Assembly: GCF_002217795.2 (NCBI RefSeq)
Contig: NZ_AP018823.1
Coordinates: 1,178,001-1,242,000, forward strand
Reading direction: 5' to 3'
Source: Aquitalea magnusonii
Lineage (GTDB): Bacteria; Pseudomonadota; Gammaproteobacteria; Burkholderiales; Chromobacteriaceae
DNA length: 64,000 nt
Position numbers and translations under genes: made by a program. The notes beneath the pieces are model-generated. The model was not told the DNA's origin. It worked only from the letters and a program-made list of their open reading frames with translations, and did not search any database. Each line of letters begins with the position of its first letter. Positions within the stretch are counted from its first letter, which is position 1. This document shows positions 9,701 through 18,349 of the stretch, one piece after another.

Positions 9701-11158
9701 GTGGTGAATATTGCCGAGCTTCAGCCGCAGGCGGTCTGGGAGCATTTCCAGACCCTGTGCGACATCCCCCGTCCCTCCAAGCACGAACAGCAGCTACGCG
9801 ACTATCTGAAGGGCTGGGCCGAGTTGCGCGGTTTGCAAACCGTGGTGGACGCCGCGGGCAACCTGATCGTACGCAAACCGGCTACACCCGGTCTGGAAGA
9901 CCGTGTCGGCGTGGTATTGCAGGGGCATCTGGACATGGTGTGCCAGGCCAATGCCGGCACGGAGCATGATTTCTTCAAGGATCCGATCCGCCCGGTCTTG
10001 CAGGATGGCTGGCTGGTGGCGGAAAACACTACGCTTGGCGCAGACAATGGCATTGGTGTGGCCATGGGGCTGGCGGTGCTGGCCAGTGATGATATTGCGC
10101 ATGGCCCGATCGAAGTGCTGATGACTCTGGACGAGGAAGCCGGCATGGGGGGGGCGCTGGGACTGGAGCCAGGGCTGTTGCAAGGCAGCATGATGATCAA
10201 TATCGATACCGAAGAGTGGGGTGAGTTCTACATGGGCTGTGCCGGGGGCGTGGATGTCAATGTCACACGCAGCTATGACACGCTTGCCCTGCCGGCCGGC
10301 TATCAGACAGTGTCCCTGTTGATCCGTGGCCTGAAGGGTGGGCATTCCGGTGCCGATATCCATCTTGGCCGTGGCAATGCCAACAAGCTGTTGGTGCGCC
10401 TGCTGCGTGAGCTGGAAGCCGAAACAGACCTGCGTCTGATCTCCTTTGTGGGCGGCACCGCGCGGAATGCCTTGTCGCGTGAGGCCGTTGCCCAGGTGGC
10501 CTATCCTGCAGCCGATGCACAGCGTGTGGCAGCCAAGCTGGATGCCTTCCAGTCCTTGCTGCGGTTCGAACTGGCGGGTGTGGATGAGGGCGTCACCGTG
10601 GTTGCCGAGTCATCCTCGGCCACCAGCGTGCTGGCGGCGGCTGATCAGGCGGCCATCCTGGCGGCACTGCACGCCGCACCGCATGGGGTCAAACGCATGA
10701 GCCAACGCGTCAGTGGTGTGGTGGAAACCTCCAACAATCTGGGGGTGGTGCGGGTGGAGCAGGGCAAGGTTTTTGCCAATCTGATGGTGCGCTCGCTGCT
10801 GGATTCCGGCACCTGGATGTTGGCGCGGGAAGTGGAAAGCCTGTTTGGCCTGGCCGGTTTTGCCGTGGAAATGGAAGGCGGCTACCCCGGCTGGGCACCG
10901 AATCCGCAATCGCCCTTGCTGGCCCTGTTCCAGCAGGTTTATACGCAGGAATTCGGCGGCAAGGCTGGGGTGCAGGTCATTCACGCCGGTCTGGAGTGCG
11001 GCATCATCGGGGCCAAATATCCCGCCATGGATATGGTTTCCTTTGGTCCCACCATCCGCGGGGCGCATGCGCCGGGAGAGCGTGTGGAACTGGCCTCGGT
11101 GGACAAGGCCTGGCAACTGCTCAAGGCCGTACTGGCCGCGGTGCCGCGCCGCAGTTAA
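9701..11158 (+). CDS. pepD: Aminoacyl-histidine dipeptidase (peptidase D, M20C)
   Basis: A 485-residue cytosolic zinc dipeptidase that splits Xaa-His dipeptides such as carnosine. Metal-site motifs are GHLDMVCQ, GADNGIGVAMG, LDEEAGMGGALG (catalytic and bridging glutamates), MINIDTEEWGEFYMGCAGG, and HAGLECGIIGAKYP near the C-terminus. Start codon: AAGGA at 9690-9694 is followed by tandem GTG codons at 9701 and 9704; either can be used. A 180-bp gap upstream shows nothing clear. It ends at a terminator shared with the end of xerC. Confidence 0.95.
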   Translation: MVNIAELQPQAVWEHFQTLCDIPRPSKHEQQLRDYLKGWAELRGLQTVVDAAGNLIVRKPATPGLEDRVGVVLQGHLDMVCQANAGTEHDFFKDPIRPVLQDGWLVAENTTLGADNGIGVAMGLAVLASDDIAHGPIEVLMTLDEEAGMGGALGLEPGLLQGSMMINIDTEEWGEFYMGCAGGVDVNVTRSYDTLALPAGYQTVSLLIRGLKGGHSGADIHLGRGNANKLLVRLLRELEAETDLRLISFVGGTARNALSREAVAQVAYPAADAQRVAAKLDAFQSLLRFELAGVDEGVTVVAESSSATSVLAAADQAAILAALHAAPHGVKRMSQRVSGVVETSNNLGVVRVEQGKVFANLMVRSLLDSGTWMLAREVESLFGLAGFAVEMEGGYPGWAPNPQSPLLALFQQVYTQEFGGKAGVQVIHAGLECGIIGAKYPAMDMVSFGPTIRGAHAPGERVELASVDKAWQLLKAVLAAVPRRS

Positions 11159-11180
11159 GCAGCACGTGCATCTGAGCAAC

Positions 11181-11207
11181 AGCGCCGCCAGCATGCGGCG
11201 CTTTTTC
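11181..11207 (+). terminator. Terminator of pepD
   Basis: An 8-bp perfect stem AGCGCCGC / GCGGCGCT with a six-base loop, followed by TTTTCTT. It lies 20 bp after the pepD stop and just before the convergent xerC stop. Confidence 0.85.
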
Positions 11208-11223
11208 TTGCATGCCAGCGGCC

Positions 11224-12099
11224 TCAGTCTTTCTTGCGCGCACGCGGATGGGCAGCATCGTACACCTTGGCCAGATGCTGGAAGTCCAATGCGGTGTAGA
11301 TCTGGGTGCTAGAAAGATTGGCGTGTCCCAGCAGCTCCTGCACCGCGCGCAGGTCGCCGGATGACTGCAATAAATGGCTGGCAAAGGAATGGCGCAGCAT
11401 GTGTGGGTGGACGTGCCGGTCCATGCCGGTGCGTATCGCCCATTCCGCCAGACGCTTTTGCACCTGGCGCGCACCAAGGCGTTTGCCATACCTGCCCACA
11501 AACACTGCCTGGCAGCCCGGTTCTGCCACTCTTTCCTGCAGCCATTGTTGCAGGTATGTCAGCGCGGTGCGGCCAATCGGCAGCAGGCGGGTCTTGTTGC
11601 CTTTGCCACGTACCCGTAGCAGTTGGTCGGCCAGGTCCATGTCGGCCAGATCAAGACTAACTGCTTCGGACAGGCGCAAGCCGGAAGAGTACATCAGCTC
11701 GAACAGGGCGCGATCACGCAGACTGAGCGTGTCTTCCGGCGGAATGTGTTCCAGCAGTGCCGCCGTACCGTCGACCGGCAGTGCCTTGGGCAGTGGTTTG
11801 TCCTGTTTGGGAGCGCGTAGACCCAGACAGGGGTTGGCATCCAGTTGTTGTTGCCGCAACAGCCAGTCGAAGAACTGTCGCCAGGACGACAGCTTGCGCG
11901 CCAGGCTGCGGCTGCGCATGCCGCCTGCGTGCAGGATGGCCATTGCCTTGCGGATGTCGCCAGCACTGACATGCAGCCAGTCGGCGGGCTCCAGCAGGGT
12001 CTGCAGCGCCTGCAAGTCCCGCAGATAGGCATCCTGGGTGTGCGGGCTCTTGCCCTGTAGGCGCAGTTGCTGGGCAAAGTCCTGCAGCAGATCGCTCAT
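11224..12099 (-). CDS. xerC: Tyrosine recombinase XerC
   Basis: A 291-residue recombinase that with XerD resolves chromosome dimers at dif. The N-terminal core-binding domain is followed by the catalytic domain, with the first Arg in SSGLRLSEAVSLD, the Lys in RGKGNKTRLLPIG, HMLRHSFASHLL (His-x-x-Arg), LLGHANLSSTQIYT (second His and the nucleophile Tyr). The ATG at 12099 is preceded by the moxR stop with a one-base gap, so the two are coupled. An upstream start inside moxR would add 14 unsupported residues. Confidence 0.95.
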   Translation of the reverse strand: MSDLLQDFAQQLRLQGKSPHTQDAYLRDLQALQTLLEPADWLHVSAGDIRKAMAILHAGGMRSRSLARKLSSWRQFFDWLLRQQQLDANPCLGLRAPKQDKPLPKALPVDGTAALLEHIPPEDTLSLRDRALFELMYSSGLRLSEAVSLDLADMDLADQLLRVRGKGNKTRLLPIGRTALTYLQQWLQERVAEPGCQAVFVGRYGKRLGARQVQKRLAEWAIRTGMDRHVHPHMLRHSFASHLLQSSGDLRAVQELLGHANLSSTQIYTALDFQHLAKVYDAAHPRARKKD

Positions 12100-12100
12100 G

Positions 12101-12952
12101 TCAGCCACGGCGCAGTCTGGCCATATTGGCCAGCCGCTCAAACAAGGAAAGATCCTGTTCGTTTTTCAGCAGTGCGCCGGCCAGAGGCGGCAGGCTGGCT
12201 TCCGCATGGCGCTGTGCCAGTTCTGCGCTGTCAATGTTCTCGCCGGTCAGCAGTTTCAGCCAGTCCAACAGTTCGGACGTGGTTGGTTTTTTCTTCAGCC
12301 CAGGCAATTCGCGGATGGCAAAGAACACTTCCAGTGCCTGTCCCACCAGTTGTTGCTGCAGACCGGGATAATGCACCTCGATGATGGATTGCATGGTGGC
12401 CCGATCCGGAAAACGGATGTAGTGAAAGAAGCAGCGACGCAGGAAGGCGTCGGGCAGTTCTTTTTCATTATTGGAGGTGATGATGATGATGGGCCGTTGT
12501 CTGGCGCGGATGAACTGCTGGGTTTCATGCACGAAGAACTCCATCTGGTCCAGTTCGCGCAGCAGGTCGTTGGGGAATTCGATATCGGCCTTGTCGATTT
12601 CGTCAATCAACAGCACCGGTGCGGTTTCGGCTTCGAATGCCTGCCACAACTGGCCCTTGATGATGTAGTTGCCGATGTCGTGGACCTTGGCGTCGCCCAG
12701 TTGCGAATCGCGCAGGCGCGATACGGCATCGTACTCGTACAAGCCATGCTGTGCCTTGGTGGTGGATTTGATCGGCCAGATGATGAGCTGGCGTCCCAGG
12801 CTGGCAGCAATTTCTTCAGCCAGCATTGTCTTGCCGGTGCCAGGCTCTCCCTTGACCAGCAGCGGACGTTGCAGGGTGATGGCGGCATTGACCGCCATCA
12901 TCAGATCATCGGTGGCAACATAGCTGGCGCTGCCGTTAAAGCGTGTGTTCAT
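12101..12952 (-). CDS. MoxR-family AAA+ ATPase
   Basis: A 283-residue AAA+ protein. Walker A GEPGTGKT (near residue 34-41), Walker B VLLIDEIDKAD, sensor 1 IIITSNNEKELPDAFLRRC with the arginine finger pair, and a C-terminal lid are all present. MoxR ATPases act as chaperones that insert metals or activate partner proteins, usually with a VWA-domain partner; no VWA gene is seen next to it, and the neighbours are xerC downstream and a TerB-like gene upstream. I chose ATG 12952 (MNTRFNGSA); a longer frame to 13033 runs through the upstream terminator. Confidence 0.9.
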   Translation of the reverse strand: MNTRFNGSASYVATDDLMMAVNAAITLQRPLLVKGEPGTGKTMLAEEIAASLGRQLIIWPIKSTTKAQHGLYEYDAVSRLRDSQLGDAKVHDIGNYIIKGQLWQAFEAETAPVLLIDEIDKADIEFPNDLLRELDQMEFFVHETQQFIRARQRPIIIITSNNEKELPDAFLRRCFFHYIRFPDRATMQSIIEVHYPGLQQQLVGQALEVFFAIRELPGLKKKPTTSELLDWLKLLTGENIDSAELAQRHAEASLPPLAGALLKNEQDLSLFERLANMARLRRG

Positions 12953-12980
12953 GTGGGTTGGCCTTGTTGTTATTCCGTAC

Positions 12981-13014
12981 AAAAGCCGCCGCGGACAGCC
13001 GGGGCGGCTTTCAG
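12981..13014 (-). terminator. Terminator of the TerB-like gene
   Basis: Read on the minus strand, AAAGCCGCC pairs with GGCGGCTTT around a 12-base loop and ends in TTTTG. It lies between the TerB-like stop and the moxR start. Confidence 0.7.
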
Positions 13015-13072
13015 ACTGCTTGACTGGCAGCACACGGTCCTCGTGTGTTCCGTGAGACTGCTGCCAGCGATT

Positions 13073-13486
13073 TCAGCGCACGAACTGGCGTTCCAGATCT
13101 TCCAGGCTGATGTTCCATTCTTTCATCATGTGACGTAGCAGGACGATTTCCGGATCACTGATGGTGCCGTCGGACTTGCTGATGTCCATGGCCAGAACGC
13201 AGGTCAGAATGCGTTTGTTCGGGTCGGTCACTTCTGCCAGCATGGCTTCGATGCGGTCGCTGTCCAGCAGATGGATGGTGCCATCCTGCTCTGCCTCGTC
13301 AGAAATGTCGTCACAGTATTCCACCAGCACCTGAGCAAACTGTTTGCGTGGCAGCTTGATCAGATCGTACACGTTGACGTCTTCTAGCAAGTCCAGCTCG
13401 CGCGGATCCATATTGCCATCGGAAATCATGAACATTGCCAGTAAACGGGCAATGGCCTGCGGGCTGTTGATCGGATATGGACGCAT
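13073..13486 (-). CDS. TerB-like acidic helical protein
   Basis: A 137-residue acidic, mostly helical protein that resembles the TerB/DjlA fold: ARLLAMFMISDGNMDPREL near the start and LAMDISKSDGTISDPEIVLLRHMM near the end, each an acidic Asp-x-x-(Asp/Glu) metal-type loop after a hydrophobic helix. TerB proteins are linked to tellurite and metal stress and to membrane-associated complexes. It follows the thioesterase gene by 17 bp, so the two probably form an operon. No ter operon is visible here; the role is unknown. Confidence 0.75.
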   Translation of the reverse strand: MRPYPINSPQAIARLLAMFMISDGNMDPRELDLLEDVNVYDLIKLPRKQFAQVLVEYCDDISDEAEQDGTIHLLDSDRIEAMLAEVTDPNKRILTCVLAMDISKSDGTISDPEIVLLRHMMKEWNISLEDLERQFVR

Positions 13487-13503
13487 GACGGAATCCCCTG
13501 TTG

Positions 13504-13929
13504 TTATTGGTTGAGTCTGGTGGCGAAGGCCGGTGGCATGGTGGCCACCTGACGGGTCTGGTAGTCGAAAAAGACGATTCCCGTCTTCAATCTTGCCACT
13601 TCTTTGCCACTGTTGCCATCGATTGCCTGGTAGACGATATCCAGCCCATATTTGTTGGGGTCACATATACCCAGCTTGAAGAGCAGACTGTCGCCATGAA
13701 AGACCTCGGCGCGGTACATTATCGCAGCATCAGCCATGATAATCCCGGCACCTTCGACATCCAGTTCGCTGTAACCCATGCTGTTGAGCCAGCGCAAGCG
13801 TACCTCATGGGCCAGCCGTAAAATGGCATCATTGGCCATGTGACCGCCATAGTTGATGTCACCGATGCGAACCTCCATGCTGGTCTGGTAAAGGAAGTGC
13901 TCGGGAAGCGCAATCTTGATGCGGGCCAT
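13504..13929 (-). CDS. Hotdog-fold acyl-CoA thioesterase
   Basis: A 141-residue single hotdog domain of the 4-hydroxybenzoyl-CoA thioesterase type. The RIGDINYGGHMANDAILRLAHEVR stretch has the Asp and His that usually form the active site, and the last strand reads RLKTGIVFFDYQTRQVATMP. The substrate is not predictable. It is the first gene of a two-gene run with the TerB-like gene. Confidence 0.85.
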   Translation of the reverse strand: MARIKIALPEHFLYQTSMEVRIGDINYGGHMANDAILRLAHEVRLRWLNSMGYSELDVEGAGIIMADAAIMYRAEVFHGDSLLFKLGICDPNKYGLDIVYQAIDGNSGKEVARLKTGIVFFDYQTRQVATMPPAFATRLNQ

Positions 13930-14049
13930 GATTTCACCTGAATAAAATGGCCTTCAGTCTAATCGACTGTCTTAATCTGCATCAACCGCTGGCAGGCTCG
14001 GTTTGATAGACTGAATGCATAGTACCAACACACACACAAGGAGAGGGTT

Positions 14050-14499
14050 ATGTACCAACGCATTTTTGTGCCGGTGGACGACAGCGACACTTCCAACCTT
14101 GCGCTGGCTGAAGCATGCCGGCTGGCGAAAAGCATGAACAGCACCATCCGGCTGGTGCATGTGGTGGATCTGGCGCAGTTTGGCTGGGGTGGCACCGAGT
14201 TTCTTGATGCGGCAGAACTGCAAAAATCCATCAAGCAAGCTGGTGAGCAAGTGCTGGGTCAGGCGCAGGCGCAGGCAGTGGCTGCCGGGCTGACACCGGA
14301 AGTGAAGATCCTGGAAAGCTGGGGCGACAAGATTGCCTCGGTGTTGCTGGATGATGCCAATAGCTGGGGGGCCGATCTGGTGGTGATGGGAACCCACGGT
14401 TGGAGCGGCTTGATGCACATCCTGATGGGCAGCGTGGCCGAGGGCTTGCTCAAGCAGGCGGATGTGCCGGTTTTGCTGGTGCGTAACGCCGGTGAGTAA
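14050..14499 (+). CDS. Universal stress protein (UspA family)
   Basis: A 149-residue single Usp domain. It starts MYQRIFVPVDDSDTSN and has the ATP-binding signature MGTHGWSGLMHILMGSVAEGLLKQADVPVLLVR near the end (Gly-x2-Gly-x9-Gly-Ser), so it likely binds ATP. Such proteins protect against starvation or oxidative stress. AAGGAGAGG lies 5-13 bases before the ATG. It is monocistronic, divergent from the thioesterase. Confidence 0.92.
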   Translation: MYQRIFVPVDDSDTSNLALAEACRLAKSMNSTIRLVHVVDLAQFGWGGTEFLDAAELQKSIKQAGEQVLGQAQAQAVAAGLTPEVKILESWGDKIASVLLDDANSWGADLVVMGTHGWSGLMHILMGSVAEGLLKQADVPVLLVRNAGE

Positions 14500-14541
14500 G
14501 CGGAAGGACCTGGTGTTGCGGGCTATGGCTCAGGCATGAAA

Positions 14542-14585
14542 AAGGGCAGTGGTGCTCATCAGCGAGGATGAGCGCCACTGCCCTT
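14542..14585 (-). terminator. Large hairpin terminator of the XRE gene, also between it and usp
   Basis: A 19-bp stem (AAGGGCAGTGG then GCTCATC, pairing with GATGAGC then CCACTGCCCTT; one mismatch) with a six-base loop. Read on the minus strand it ends in TTTTT, so it terminates the XRE gene. On the plus strand the T run is missing, but the hairpin also lies after usp. Confidence 0.75.
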
Positions 14586-14601
14586 GGATCAGAAAGCGCG
14601 A

Positions 14602-14925
14602 TCAGCTTGCGGTTGCTTCGCTGCTGCCTTCCTGAGCTTCCATCTTGGCACGTACGGCCTTGCGCAGGCTCTTGTACAGGTCAGGGTGGGTTTCCTTCAG
14701 ATACTCGACGATTTCGAAGTCTTCGCGGCGCACCTTCGACAGGTCGATCTGCTCAACATGCACCAGACGCAGCAGTTCGCGTACCGGTTTTGGCATGTTG
14801 CGACCGCTTTCGTAACGAGAACCACCGGACTGGGTTACGCCAATGCGGCTCCAGAATTCCTGTTGGTTGAGGCCGAGCTTGCGGCGGATTTCACGCGGGT
14901 TGGTGATTTTTTCAAAGAGTTTCAT
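14602..14925 (-). CDS. XRE-type helix-turn-helix regulator
   Basis: A 107-residue DNA-binding protein. The helix-turn-helix is at about residues 10-45 (IRRKLGLNQQEFWSRIGVTQSGGSRYESG), followed by KPVRELLRLVHVEQIDL and a C-terminal charged tail. It is a short cytosolic regulator of a type common in betaproteobacteria; its targets are unknown. AAGAGGAAC lies before the ATG. A palindrome 54 bp upstream may be its own operator. Confidence 0.85.
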   Translation of the reverse strand: MKLFEKITNPREIRRKLGLNQQEFWSRIGVTQSGGSRYESGRNMPKPVRELLRLVHVEQIDLSKVRREDFEIVEYLKETHPDLYKSLRKAVRAKMEAQEGSSEATAS

Positions 14926-14978
14926 GGGTTGTTCCTCTTAAAAGGCTAAACAGTATTGTATTGAATTATTGTTCTGGC

Positions 14979-15002
14979 TTAGGACACTGCCCTATGTCCT
15001 AA
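14979..15002. promoter_or_regulatory. Palindromic operator candidate upstream of the XRE gene
   Basis: A perfect 8-bp inverted repeat, TTAGGACA at 14979-14986 and TGTCCTAA at 14995-15002, with an 8-bp spacer. It lies 54 bp before the XRE start in AT-rich DNA. The spacing suits binding of a dimeric helix-turn-helix protein; autoregulation is an inference. Confidence 0.55.
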
Positions 15003-15199
15003 AAATAGCAAAGAAAATCCATAAGGAATAATCTGATTTGAAAATAATCATTAAGTTCCTGGATGGATTACATACGCATGTTTGCTATGTTAGCGTATTC
15101 TTATCTATGAATACAATGGAATGAACACCATTTGGCCGAAAAATGGTAGCTTCATGTCGTAAACATGTACACAGATGATGGAAAACAAAGGGGAGGGGT

Positions 15200-15296
15200 G
15201 GCGAGCCTGACCCTCGGCACTTGCACTAAGTAACTATGGCTGCTTCCTTCCGGACCTGACCAGGTTTGCTACCGTACAATGCGAGGAGACCCGCCG
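15200..15296 (-). ncRNA. ffs: Signal recognition particle RNA (4.5S, small bacterial type)
   Basis: The minus strand carries the conserved SRP core GGTCAGGTCCGGAAGGAAGC (15243-15262, written as its complement in the window) with the GGAA tetraloop and the AGCAGCC helix-8 strand. The flanks can fold into one long hairpin (CGGGTC near 15290 with GAGGGTCAGGCTCG near 15205). About 97 nt matches the small bacterial form that binds Ffh and targets membrane proteins. The exact ends are estimated from the pairing and the promoter. Confidence 0.93.
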
Positions 15297-15309
15297 CAGA
15301 AGAGTGCGA

Positions 15310-15338
15310 ATAATAGCCGGTTTCATCTTGTTTGCCAA
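15310..15338 (-). promoter_or_regulatory. Sigma-70 promoter of ffs
   Basis: On the minus strand TTGGCA (15333-15338) and TATTAT (15310-15315) are separated by exactly 17 bp. Transcription would start about 7 nt further, at the 5' end of the SRP RNA. Confidence 0.8.
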
Positions 15339-15472
15339 GCAGGATATGCATGTCGGGCGCTTGGACGCGCAGGCGCGACGTGGTGCCGGTTTTTTGCGTG
15401 CCGAATATTGCCGTGCGACGGGAAGTCGGGGCAGACTTGGCCATGTACCGCATTTGTCTACAGGATCGCGCC

Positions 15473-16654
15473 ATGTCTTCTTCCTATCTTTCCTTGCTGC
15501 GCACATTGGTGGCGTTTGATACCACCAGTCGCCATTCCAATATGGAGCTGATCGACTGGGTGCAGCAATATCTGGCCGATCATGGCATTGCATGCCGGCG
15601 CACCCTGAATGACGAGGGAAACAAGGCCAATCTGTTTGCGCGCATCGGTACGGAGGATCAGCCGCTGTTGCTGCTCTCCGGCCATACCGATGTGGTACCG
15701 GTGGATGGTCAGGCATGGTCAACCCCACCCTTCCAACTGACTGACAAAGGCGATGGCCGCTGGTATGGTCGCGGCGCTGCCGATATGAAGGGCTTTATCG
15801 CCTGCGTTCTGGCCCATGTGCCGCATTGGGTGGAGCTGGCGGGGCAGGGGCGCTTGCGCCAGGGCATCGGTATTGCCCTTTCCTATGACGAGGAAGTTGG
15901 TTGTCTGGGGGTGCCAAGACTGATTGATGGCTTGTTGCAGGACCAGGTGGCCGTGGCCGGCTGCATCATCGGGGAGCCTACCTCGATGCGGCCGGTGATT
16001 GCACACAAGGGCATTGCCCATTATCACTGCCATGTGCAGGGGCGCGCCGCCCATTCTTCCTTGACGCCCCAAGGCGTCAATGCCATTGAGTACGCTGCCC
16101 GGCTGATCACCCATGTGCGCAGGCTGGCGGATACCGAGGCTTCTTTTGGCCATCATCAACCTTTATATGATGTGCCGTTCACCACTTTGCAGACCGGTAC
16201 CATTCATGGTGGTACTGCCAACAATATCGTGCCCAAGGATTGCGAATTCACCTTTGAGTGCCGTTGGTTGCCGGGGGATGATCCGCAACGCTTTGTCGAT
16301 TCGGTGCGGGATTACGCTGACAAGCTGCTGCTGGAGATGCGCCAGGTGGCTTCAGAGGCTGACATCAGCATTGTGCCGCGGGTGTATTGCCCGGCCTTCG
16401 AGGCCACGCCTGATAGCGAGGTATTGCACTATGTTGAAAAACTGTGTGCCTGCCATGGCGGAGATGGTGTGGCCTACACCACGGAAGCCGGGGTGTTCCA
16501 TGCGGCGGGAATACCGTGCGTGGTGCTGGGGCCGGGGTCGATCGAGCAGGCACATCGTCCGGATGAGTTTATTGAGGAGAGTCAACTGGCGGCCTGTTTT
16601 GACTGGCTGGCACGGCTGACCGAGGAGTTGTGTCGCACGCAGGATCCGGCCTGA
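15473..16654 (+). CDS. argE: Acetylornithine deacetylase
   Basis: A 393-residue M20 metallo-hydrolase expected to remove the acetyl group from N-acetylornithine in arginine synthesis. Motifs are LLSGHTDVVPVDGQAW (metal His and Asp), GRGAADMKGFIAC (bridging Asp), SYDEEVGCLG (catalytic Glu pair), GEPTSMRPV, and EAGVFHAAGIPCVVLGPGSIEQAHRPDEF at the end. The closest resemblance is to ArgE rather than DapE. I chose ATG 15473 because AGGA lies 7 nt upstream; an ATG at 15443 would add ten residues. It is divergent from ffs. Confidence 0.9.
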   Translation: MSSSYLSLLRTLVAFDTTSRHSNMELIDWVQQYLADHGIACRRTLNDEGNKANLFARIGTEDQPLLLLSGHTDVVPVDGQAWSTPPFQLTDKGDGRWYGRGAADMKGFIACVLAHVPHWVELAGQGRLRQGIGIALSYDEEVGCLGVPRLIDGLLQDQVAVAGCIIGEPTSMRPVIAHKGIAHYHCHVQGRAAHSSLTPQGVNAIEYAARLITHVRRLADTEASFGHHQPLYDVPFTTLQTGTIHGGTANNIVPKDCEFTFECRWLPGDDPQRFVDSVRDYADKLLLEMRQVASEADISIVPRVYCPAFEATPDSEVLHYVEKLCACHGGDGVAYTTEAGVFHAAGIPCVVLGPGSIEQAHRPDEFIEESQLAACFDWLARLTEELCRTQDPA

Positions 16655-16723
16655 CAAATATTTTTGCATGGTCTGGCAAATCGCTTCAGAATCGCCGCTC
16701 CGGTGACCCCGGAATCCGTGGCA

Positions 16724-16749
16724 CCCGTTCAGGTTATCGCCTGAACGGG
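16724..16749 (+). terminator. Hairpin between argE and the sodium symporter
   Basis: A 9-bp perfect stem CCCGTTCAG / CTGAACGGG with an eight-base loop, 70 bp after argE and 29 bp before the symporter. The run that follows is only weakly T-rich (CTTGAATTTTG), so it could be a modest argE terminator or a leader structure of the symporter. Confidence 0.5.
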
Positions 16750-16777
16750 CTTGAATTTTGTCGTGATGAGAGACCAA

Positions 16778-18166
16778 ATGAAACAGGACAGCAGATCCTC
16801 GGCCTCCGCAGGCGCCAGCAAGGCGCGTGACGGTTTTACCTCCAGCTTCGGTGTGCTGGCAGCAACGCTGGGCTCGGCCGTAGGCCTTGGCAATATCTGG
16901 AAGTTTCCCTACCTGACCGGTACCAATGGTGGTGCCGGTTTTCTGATTGTTTATGTCTGTGCCACCTTGCTGGTGGGGCTGCCGGTGATGATTTCCGAAA
17001 TCATGCTGGGGCGCCGTGCCAAGTCCGATGCGGTGACTGCACTCAAGAAACTGGCACCTGCCGGTCAGCCCTGGTGGCTGATCAGCGCCTTTGGCGTGTT
17101 GTCTGCCTTTTTGATCATGGCGTTTTATTCCGAAGTGGCCGCCTGGGTGTTTGCCTATGTGTTCAAGGCCATTGGCGGCGGCATTTTGTCCAGCAATCCA
17201 CAAGTGACCTCTTCGGCGTTTGGCAAGCTGATTGCCGATCCGGTGCAGTCGCTGCTGTGGCAATGGCTGGTGCTGGCGCTGATTGGCGGCATTCTGCTGA
17301 TGGGGGTGGCCAAGGGGATTGAGGCGGTCACCAAAAAACTGATGCCCATCCTTTTCCTGTTGCTGGTGGTAATCGGTGTGCGCAGCCTGATGCTGCCGGG
17401 TGCCATGCAGGGGGTCAGCTTTCTGTTTACCCCGGATTTTTCCAAGATTACCGCCGGGGTGGTGCTCACCGCGGTGGGGCTGGCCTTCTTCAAGCTGTCC
17501 ATCGGCATGGGCACCATGATGACCTATGGCAGTTACTTCCGCGATGATCAGAACATTCCGGCTACCACGCTGCGCGTGATGTGTGCCGACCTGTTTGTAT
17601 CCATGCTGGCCGGCATTGCCATCTTTCCTGCGGTGTTTGCCTTTGGCTTCAAGCCGGAAGCCGGGCCGTCGCTGCTGTTCATTACCATTCCGGCGGTGTT
17701 TGCCAGCATGCCCATGGGGCAGTTGTTCATGGTGGCTTTCTTCATTCTGGCTGCGATTGCCTCTACCGGTGCCATGCTGTCGATTCTGGAAGTGCCGGTA
17801 TCGGTATTGAGTGAGCGCTTTGGCATCAGCCGTCCCAGGGCAACGGTATTGAACTTGTTGGTGCTGGCACTGTTTGGCGCAACGTGTGCCTTGTCCAACA
17901 GCAGCATGGCCGATTTCAAACTGTTTGGCATGACCATGTTTGATCTGTTTGACTTTGTGACTTCCAATATCCTGATGCCGCTGGGGGGGATTTTCCTCTG
18001 CCTGTTTGTTGGCTGGGTGTGGGGCTTTGAGCGTTTGAAAGCTGCCTTGTCCAATGAAGGGCGGCTGCATAACGAGGGCTTGGTGCGTGTGCTGCTGCTG
18101 GTGGTGCGCTTTGTCTCTCCGCTGCTGATTCTGGTGGTCATGCTCAAGGGTTTGAAGTTGTTCTGA
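16778..18166 (+). CDS. Sodium:neurotransmitter symporter (SNF/NSS) family transporter
   Basis: A 462-residue inner-membrane protein with about 11-12 hydrophobic helices. The first helix has the sodium and substrate motif LGSAVGLGNIWKFPYLTGTNGGAGF. A further family signature is the TAVGLAFFKLSIGMGTMMTYGSYF unwound helix 6 region. Bacterial members such as LeuT and TnaT import amino acids with sodium. Substrate is unknown; proximity to argE is probably accidental. Start: ATG 16778 with GAGA upstream, or ATG 16766, four residues longer. A terminator follows. Confidence 0.9.
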   Translation: MKQDSRSSASAGASKARDGFTSSFGVLAATLGSAVGLGNIWKFPYLTGTNGGAGFLIVYVCATLLVGLPVMISEIMLGRRAKSDAVTALKKLAPAGQPWWLISAFGVLSAFLIMAFYSEVAAWVFAYVFKAIGGGILSSNPQVTSSAFGKLIADPVQSLLWQWLVLALIGGILLMGVAKGIEAVTKKLMPILFLLLVVIGVRSLMLPGAMQGVSFLFTPDFSKITAGVVLTAVGLAFFKLSIGMGTMMTYGSYFRDDQNIPATTLRVMCADLFVSMLAGIAIFPAVFAFGFKPEAGPSLLFITIPAVFASMPMGQLFMVAFFILAAIASTGAMLSILEVPVSVLSERFGISRPRATVLNLLVLALFGATCALSNSSMADFKLFGMTMFDLFDFVTSNILMPLGGIFLCLFVGWVWGFERLKAALSNEGRLHNEGLVRVLLLVVRFVSPLLILVVMLKGLKLF

Positions 18167-18190
18167 GTGGTGCCTGATGTATTTGCAACA

Positions 18191-18220
18191 GGGTCATCCA
18201 GCATGGATGGCCCTTTTTCT
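18191..18220 (+). terminator. Terminator of the symporter gene
   Basis: Stem GGGTCATCCA / TGGATGGCCC (10 bp with one G-T pair), short loop, then TTTTTC, 25 bp after the stop codon. Confidence 0.85.
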
Positions 18221-18349
18221 TGGCTATTGTTGTTTCTCTGCACTGGCTGAAGTAAATGATATTTACGAATAGTCTTTTAACTGGATTTGATGAATAAAGC
18301 ATGAAATGATGGCTGCTCACCGCCTGCCGGTTATGGCGAAAGGTTATGC

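Noticed and set aside
16352..18070. 572-codon minus-strand frame opposite argE and the symporter
   Set aside because: It spans the ends of two real genes on the other strand and is rich in His and Gln, as expected from reversed GC-rich codons.
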